Shown here: positions 41,986-64,000 of the stretch, in pieces
Layout of the letters: each line of letters starts with the position of its first letter
How positions within the stretch are numbered: the first letter of the stretch is position 1
Source: Peromyscus leucopus
Taxonomy: Eukaryota > Chordata > Mammalia > Rodentia > Cricetidae
Length of the DNA: 64,000 nt
NCBI RefSeq assembly: GCF_004664715.2
Contig: NC_051074.1
Span: 21,802,058 to 21,866,057, forward strand
Reading direction: 5' to 3'
Made by a program: the position numbers and the translations under genes
The notes under the pieces: model-generated
The model's database searches: none
The model's input: the letters and a program-made list of their open reading frames with translations, nothing else
What the model was told of the DNA's origin: nothing

Positions 41986-44748
41986 TTGTATTTTTTTTTT
42001 GTCTTGGTTGATTTTTTTAAATTTATTTTTTAATTACACTCAAGATATTCATTAATTACACTCATGATATTAATTAATTTGTGGTACTCATTGATTACAT
42101 TTGCAGTATTCATTCAATAACTATATTTATGATATTCATTAATTTCATGATATTATGTCCTGATACTACTGTCTGTTTATGGGGCTTTTCCATCACACAA
42201 GAGATTCTGTACTTAGGAAATCATTGCTCTATATTCCTTTCTTCTCCATAGTATATTCTATATATTTTAATTCTATAGTATTTGTCCTTTTTTTAAAAAT
42301 GTAAAAACATTTTATGTACAACTGTAGGAGAAATTATACACAGATAGCTTGAACATAAAAACAGGTTATGATTCAAAAGTCCAAGGTTATTTAAAACTGG
42401 AAAATATTTTCTCTGTAGAAAATAGTAAAAATGATAACATTTCCCAATAAGCCCTTTTAAGCCAAGTTTTCGGTTCAGTGTGAGGTTCCTGGGAAGCCAT
42501 GGGCCGGCCCTGTGTTCCAGGTGCTTGGGATTCACTCTCCCTCATTCACGCCTTTCCCACTGGCACATTCTCTCTTAGAGGCGGCAGTGTGGTCCCACCA
42601 GAAGTCGCTCCCTGTAGCCATCAGGCAGGCCACGGATCCAGCTGCCAGGACGGGGAGTCACCGTCACCAAGGCACACCACCTACGCTATGTCATGATAAA
42701 CATACATAGTATGGAGGTCAGTGGGGACGGGGACAGTGTGCCTCTTTCTTCTCGGGCCTGCCACTGTGGAGAGTTTCATAGTTCCTTCCTTGAATGCCCA
42801 AGCTTAGAATTTCTCTGAAGATATGGCCTGATCGAGGGTGACCTAAGCAGAGGTCCTGTCTTCTCAGGTCCTGGCTCTCCAGCAGGAGTGAGGACTCCGG
42901 TGACCCTGTTTAAACAAAATGGCTTCTTTCTGTGCTCATCACCTGCCCTTCAGCCAGGCTGCCGCTGACATTCTTCGGGCCTCTGCAAGGCACCAAACAC
43001 GTACGCGGTGTATGTAGCACGTGCAGACATTGATGTGCAAAAAAATAAAAATAAATAAATGCTTAAAAAGAAACCCACCAAGCTCATGAGAACTATGTGG
43101 CCAAAGACGATGAGAGGAACAGAGCAGATCTTGCTCCGGGTGTCTTGTCTTGTGCTAGTTCTAGGCTTTAGGGAAGCCTAGCTACTCTGACCTGCAGTTT
43201 GCCCTTGGGTTCACCTTGTGGCTTTAGTAAACATCCTCCATGGCTAAAGAAAACAAAGCAACCCACAAACTGAACACAGAATTAAAAAAAAAATTCCTAG
43301 GGGTATATGTCAAGGAGGTCAGAGCCACACAAATGGTGCATGATCTCCGATTTCTGGGGCTGAGCCATTGTTTCCCTTTCTGATGATCTCTGGCTGCTGT
43401 CTCTCCCTCACCATCTGCCTTTGCCATCACTGGGGACAGGGCACTGCAGCATGTTGGCCGGGATTACTCTGCCACCACTGTCCCAGGGCCTGGAAGCTAA
43501 GGAAGAGTTTTCAGAATACTATTTCATGGGAAGTGAGAATTCCATGAAATTTCCACTGGTGCCCATTAACAATGTATTATTACCAGAAGACATGGCTAAT
43601 CATCCAGGTTGGCCACGTGCCACAGGGCTGCTCTCAAGTCCCTCTTCTCATCCCTTCTTTCCTCCCAGGCTCTGCCCAGCTGTGACATTCACACAAGACA
43701 GTCTCCTCGAACCCCTGTACTTCCATGCACCCTCTGAGGTCCGTGACTCTGTTTACCCGTTTTCATGTGGACTTACCTCAGCACCTTTGTCTTCATAATT
43801 GTCCTGGACTCTTCCAGAGTGCCAGCTCCCTGTGGACAGCATGGCCACCATACTACCGATCCTGGGGTCTGGCCCCTCCTGAGGGCCTGTCACATGGCCG
43901 TGTCCATTGAATGACAACTGACAAAAGAACAGCTCAGGTCATGGCACAAGGGCAGCCGAGAAGCTGGGCTCAAACCTCAGACCCAGGCTTCTCTCTCATT
44001 CCTTGTCGGCAAGAATGGGGTCGGGGCTGTAGAGGAAGAACCGCTCCCATGATGCCACAGGGAGACTAGAGCAGGCACATGCCAGGAAGTGAGGAACAGG
44101 CTGCATACCTAGAGCTGTGAGCCCAGCTCTGTCAGACAGCCCACAGCTGGAACAAAATCCCAAGAGATGCAGTGACCCAGGTCACAGGGCCACCCTCTGA
44201 CACATCTGGAGAGACCCTCCTCCAGGTCTCAGAAGCCAGAGGAAGAATTCTCAAGGAAGCTGTCGTCCTCTTGAGGGCAGAGCTCTTACTACAAGGAGGC
44301 TGCAGGGACCTAAGTCAAGAATAGGGATTTGTGGCTTCATCATCTAGCCCCTAAGTCCTTTGGCCTACAGCTGGCTCTGTCCATGCCGTTGTTGGCACAC
44401 TGGGGAGCAAAGGACCCCTAGTGGTGGGACTGGACAGTCTGAGAACTCCTTGGACTTGGAAAGGGAGCTGTGAACGGGAACATCAGTGTAACAGCTCCTG
44501 GCTCGAAGGTCCTACGCTCGAAAACCCCAGGAGCCCTTCCAGGTTGAAACTCAAGAGTTTCATTCACGATAGTGAAGATGGGTCATGTCCAGGAGGGTCA
44601 TAACTGGCAACAGCCTTGTGGCTTTGCCGTGTTGTCTGGCCTCTCTACCATCCATACCTTCCCAGGCTGAGGGTTTGGGGCAAGCAGCCGTATCCTCAGA
44701 AGATTGAGTCACAGAGGTTCTTGAGGGGTTCAGTAGTAAACAGAGAGC
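41986..44748. other. Intergenic, no gene identified
   Basis: The part at 41986-42300 is AT-rich with 'attcattaattacactcatgatatt'-type repeats. The rest is unique. Open frames such as 43421-43798 have no recognisable domain or splice context. Confidence 0.5.
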
Positions 44749-44754
44749 CAGGCT
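44749..44754 (+). repeat. Target site duplication, left copy (CAGGCT)
   Basis: Identical to 45268-45273. Together they bracket the solo LTR exactly at its TG and CA ends. Confidence 0.9.
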
Positions 44755-45267
44755 TGTGGTGGTGTTGTGTTCCCCAAAATATTGTGCACCCTAATAAACT
44801 TATCTGGGGTCAGAGAACAGGACAGCCACAATATTAAACATAGAGGATAGGCAGTGGTAGCACACACCTTTAATCCCAGCATTCCAGAGGCAGAAATCCC
44901 TCTGGATCTCTGAGTTCAAGGCCACATTGGAAACAGCCAGGCATGGTGACACAGACCTTTAATCCCCAGAAGTGAGCCTTTAATCCCAGGGAGTGATGTC
45001 AAAAACAGAAAGATATATAAGGCATAGAGACCAGAAACTGGAAGCATTTGGCTGGTTAAGCTTTTAGGCTTTTGAGCTACAGTTCAGCTGAGACCCATTC
45101 TGGATGAGGACTCAGAGGCTTCCAGTCTGAGGAAACAGGATCAGCTGAGGAACTGGCAGGGTGAGGTAGCTGTGGCTTGTTCTGCTTCTCTGATCTTCCA
45201 GCTTTCACCCCAATAACTGGCCTCAGGTTTGATTTTATTAATAAGAACTTCTAAGATTCCTGCTGCA
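44755..45267 (+). mobile_element. Solo LTR (ERVK-like) with perfect 6-bp target duplication
   Basis: A 513-bp element begins TGTGGTGGTGTTGTG and ends 'attcctgctgCA'. It is flanked by CAGGCT at 44749-44754 and CAGGCT at 45268-45273. TG...CA ends plus a 6-bp duplication identify a complete class II (ERVK-type) solo LTR. AATAAA at about 44792 and 'gatatataaggc' at about 45012 are plausible signals. The interior has two B1-like blocks ('acacctttaatcccagcat' and 'cctttaatccc') that appear to be part of the LTR. No internal retroviral sequence remains, as expected after LTR-LTR recombination. Confidence 0.9.
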
Positions 45268-45273
45268 CAGGCT
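45268..45273 (+). repeat. Target site duplication, right copy (CAGGCT)
   Basis: Identical to 44749-44754. Confidence 0.9.
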
Positions 45274-45719
45274 GGAGACAGTAGGGGCCTGAGGGTACTG
45301 TTTCCCCCGAGAGCCTGCATCGTGAAGCCCCCTCACAGTCCTTGCCATATTTTCCACACTGCATCAGAGCTTGGGGGACACTTATCCAAACCAGTCAAGA
45401 AGGTGGGACGACTCTCTGTCACCTCCTGATTGCTGGGATCATTTTGTTAAATCAATCCTAGCCGCTAGACCTGTGTGTAAAATGAATGACGATGAAGCCT
45501 GTTTGATGCAGCGTCAAGAGACTTTAGGGTTAAAAAGGATGGTAGGGTTAAGATGGCGAGGTCCTGCATCCTAGAGGGCTTGTACACACGAGACAGCCAG
45601 AGAAGAGGAAGGACTGGGGTCTGAGAAGACCAAGCCAGTATGGGCATGTCTGGCTCTCATTCCCATGAAACCTCCCCTTCCCTAAGGAACACATGAAAAA
45701 ACGCTGATGCCTACTTACT

Positions 45720-45895
45720 TTTTTTTTGGTTTTTTGAGACAGGGTTTCTCTGTGTAGCTTTGTGCCTTTCCTGGAACTCATTCTGTAGCCCAGGCTGGCC
45801 TCAAACTCACAGAGATCCGCCTGCTTCTGCCTCCTGAGTGCTGGGATTAAAGGTCATGCGCCACCACTACCCGGCTTTTTTTTTTTTTTTTTTTT
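45720..45895 (-). repeat. B1 SINE with poly-T
   Basis: Reverse cricetid-type B1 ('tgtgtagctttgtgcctttcc') followed by an 18-T run at about 45878-45895. Confidence 0.92.
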
Positions 45896-46734
45896 TAACA
45901 TATTCTTGATCCTAATGCAGCTATTTGTAACAGACTAAACTGTGAGAACAACTTCTGAAAAGCCCCCGCACTATCCCCAGCCCATCCCACAGACAAGGGT
46001 CTAGATACGAGGTAACCAAGACCGAGTGCAGTCCATCCATGAGGGTTAGCTACTGCAGGCTTTGCCTTGAGCCTTTGATGCCTATGAGTAGGTGAGAACA
46101 AAACCAGCATAGTTAATTAAAGGCTGTCAGACCCCAGAAGGATTGAGTGCAGCTGCTGCCCAGCTCATTATACAGCGGGCACGAAAGGGCAGAGAACGAG
46201 TCATTCTTGTGTCTCTTGGAAAAGAAGAGGGAGAAGGGACCCAAGCTTGAGGCTGTGGTTAGGATTTCTAGCCACAGCCTCTGCAAGTGGGTCATGTCCA
46301 GTGTCCTTTATGCAGTAAACAGAGAGGTTAGTAAGGACCGATCGCTATGCTTTCTGTGCTGTGTGTGCTTTTTTAGTGACAGAAAACCAAATCTCGACAG
46401 ATTGTTCCTCAGAGCCTGGCAATTCTTTATTTCTCATTACCCAACTCTAACGAATTCACCGTAGTACAACTTTGTACCTACAGTACTGCGAAACAGATTC
46501 ACTATCTACATTAAGGAGGAAAAATTCATAAATAGATGCATGAAGTACTACATCAAAAAAAAAACCCCAACCTCTTCAGGCTTTATACCGCTGATAAATT
46601 TATTTTAATGTTTAACATTCTTCCATAAAAGTCTTATTTAACAACGATAACTGGTGAGGCCAAAAATCTAACGTCGGAGGTTAGATCAAGGCTTGATCCC
46701 AATATCGGAGGACGCTCACACACCCTTCAAACCC
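45896..46734. other. Intergenic, upstream of Ddx11; no gene seen
   Basis: Non-repetitive sequence leading into the Ddx11 island. It is AT-rich from 46540 to 46680. Confidence 0.5.
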
Positions 46735-46762
46735 AGGCTCACAGCCCGCCGGTGATCTGAAG

Positions 46763-46774
46763 TGCGCAGGCGCA
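46763..46774. promoter_or_regulatory. NRF-1-like binding site
   Basis: TGCGCAGGCGCA differs by one base from the palindromic NRF-1 consensus TGCGCATGCGCA and lies just upstream of the probable first exon of Ddx11. Confidence 0.7.
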
Positions 46775-46779
46775 GTGGC

Positions 46780-46895
46780 GCGGGGGGCGTGTCCGCGCGG
46801 CGGGTTTTCCTGCGGGCGGACGCTCCTCCAAGTGCAGCCGCGGTTCCAACTCAGCCGCCGCTTGCTCGCCTTGGTGAGACCGTCCTGCGGCTGAG
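46780..46895 (+). other. Ddx11: Probable non-coding first exon of Ddx11
   Basis: CpG-rich sequence ending at 'gctgag|gtgagttc', a near-perfect donor (GT at 46896). An alternative donor (gtgaga) is at about 46873. The coding exon at 48358 needs an upstream UTR exon. The 5' edge is approximate. Confidence 0.65.
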
Positions 46896-48357
46896 GTGAG
46901 TTCGGTGCTGCGTGGGGGCAGAGCTGAGGGCGAAGGAAGCGAAGCGAGAAAAGTCAGGCTCGAGCGGAGACGCAAACGAAGGGCGCCAGCGAGAGCCAAG
47001 GGGCGGAATGAGCGGAGCGCGCGGAACGGCCGGAAGTGGGGGTGGGTGGGTGGAGACAGCGCGTGATTGACTGGCCGAGAACCAATGCGAGGGGCAGCCC
47101 GGGGATAGCGGCGCCTTCAAGTTGAATGTAGTGTGTTGAGTTCTAAAATTTAGGAAAGCTGTATTAAGCGATTTTTTCCCCTAGGGAATTATTTCATTTA
47201 GTGTACGTCAGGTGTGCACCATTACCACCTCTGTTAAACATGAAGACGCAGGTGTTATTGATAATTATTAACCTGAGATCCATTTTGGCAATCTACCCCG
47301 GGGCCCGGCCCATACAGTTAAGTGCTCTGCTGTCCTGCTGTTTTTTAGGGCTCAGGAAGGAAGATCGGATGTATGTAAATCTACCACATTGGTAATGGAA
47401 GTGGGAGTCAATAATAAATACATAGTTCCCACACTGTCCTGAAATCCAGGCTCACTTGCGCATGTATGTCTAGTTTACCCAGACAGTGGCACTCTTCACC
47501 TCCGTGTGCATCATTCCAGGGAATCGCCTTTTTAGTCTTCCTAGTTCTGTTGTACTTAGGTGAGCTTGACCGAAGCAGAGCTCTATGGACCCGGGTTAAA
47601 TCCGTGCTTCTCTTCTTGGAGTAAATAATGTTTCTTCTCCTTAACACCCCCGACAGCTTTCTGTTGGAGATTAAGATCAGGGCTGCTAGAGAGCCGGTCA
47701 CCCCAGCCAGCAGTTACTTAATTTCTGTAGCCCCAGGAAGCTCCTTCGTCTTAAGGCCAGAAAAACGATGGCCAGTAGGTGGCGCTGCCTGTGTCGCACT
47801 AGAGGTTAGGCTGTAGAAAAGCAGATGTGAGCTGTCTGGTGCAGGAGGCTGTGGATGTGAACTGTCTGAAGGAGCCTGGCCTCTGTGCCATTTCCCTTCC
47901 TTAGTTCTAAGGGCCTCGGTCGCAGGAGCAGGTGAGGCAGCTGGGGCGTGGGAGTGCTTCACCACAGAGTCCTTGGAGAAGGGTGCCTGAGAAGGAAGGA
48001 ATCACAGGGGCAGCTTTGAGCCTAACGCTCACCTTGGCATGAAAGTGCTCTGCTTTTGTGGAGGCACTGGAAGGGTATCCGGTAGCAGCGTGAGAGGCTC
48101 ATGTTAGGGCTTTCCTGGGCTGGATGCTGCAATAATAATGTCTGACGGGCATCATGAGATGGAATGTATGGTTCTGGTATAGCATGTATATGTATAAATG
48201 GACAGAATGTGGTCTCTGATTGCCAGAAAATATACAGCTGAGAGGGGAATTCTGTGACAAGTGAGAAAACTGCTTTGGGCTAAAGATTTCAAGCCAGTTC
48301 ATGGTTGATGAGAAAGGTAGTAGATTTCTCTTACTTTTTTTTTTTTTTTAACTCTAG
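46896..48357 (+). other. Ddx11: Ddx11 intron 1
   Basis: About 1.5 kb, CpG-rich at its start and with a T-run (48337-48349) forming the polypyrimidine tract of the acceptor. No repeats were recognised. Confidence 0.65.
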
Positions 48358-48361
48358 GGCA

Positions 48362-64000
<15,639 letters not shown>

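Larger units (their letters stand above)
46735..47110. promoter_or_regulatory. Ddx11: Ddx11 CpG-island promoter
   Basis: A dense CpG block with an NRF-1-like palindrome TGCGCAGGCGCA (46763-46774), an ETS-type CCGGAAGTG (47030-47038) and a CCAAT box (about 47083). The ETS and CCAAT sites lie downstream of the inferred first exon, so starts may be spread. NRF-1 and ETS are common in promoters of replication and repair genes; their use here is inferred. Confidence 0.8.

Overview
This is vertebrate nuclear DNA from a muroid rodent, most likely a cricetid (hamster, vole or deer-mouse group). B1, B2, B3/B4 and ID-like SINEs are dense throughout. The B1 copies often carry the 'gacaggcaccaaagctacacagagaaac' type of 3' half that I associate with cricetids, and the LTR families also look cricetid. 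The species call rests on remembered repeat types, not on a database search. Coding sequence is a small fraction of the window, and all of it is split by GT-AG introns.

Three genes were recognised. (1) Ndufv2, minus strand: only coding exon 1 (3591-3641), inside a CpG-rich promoter at about 3.2-4.0 kb; the rest lies off the left edge. (2) Washc1, plus strand, complete: a CpG promoter and probable non-coding first exon near 19.65-19.90 kb, ten coding exons between 26944 and 36779 (474 codons plus stop), and an AATAAA signal at 37062. (3) Ddx11, plus strand, 5' half: a CpG promoter and probable non-coding exon at 46.74-46.90 kb, then eleven coding exons from 48362 to 63107 (about 454 residues). 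These carry the Q motif, Walker A, the four Fe-S cysteines and the DEAH box. The remaining exons lie off the right edge.

The gene order Ndufv2 - Washc1 - Ddx11 matches what I recall for mouse chromosome 17. The proteins work separately: a mitochondrial complex I subunit, the endosomal WASH actin nucleation-promoting factor, and an Fe-S DNA helicase of the cohesion/replication pathway. They share CpG-island promoters with ETS-type motifs; Ddx11 also has an NRF-1-like palindrome.

Between the genes: 4.1-10.5 kb is a decayed, nested endogenous retrovirus locus. It holds gag and integrase remnants on the plus strand and a second related element on the minus strand, so the two form an imperfect inverted repeat. 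The region 10.5-19.6 kb holds SINEs, a hAT-type rodent repeat, an LTR-like repeat and a long tetranucleotide array. The Washc1-Ddx11 gap (37.1-46.7 kb) has SINEs and a solo LTR with a perfect 6-bp target duplication. Ddx11 intron 5 contains a striking CpG-rich 36-bp minisatellite of about 20 units (54571-55284).

I found no new gene system. The observations most worth a second look are the minisatellite, the inverted ERV pair, the solo LTR with embedded SINE-like segments, an LTR-like repeat whose two copies differ by an internal inversion, and the weak Washc1 splice donor beside a G-run tract.
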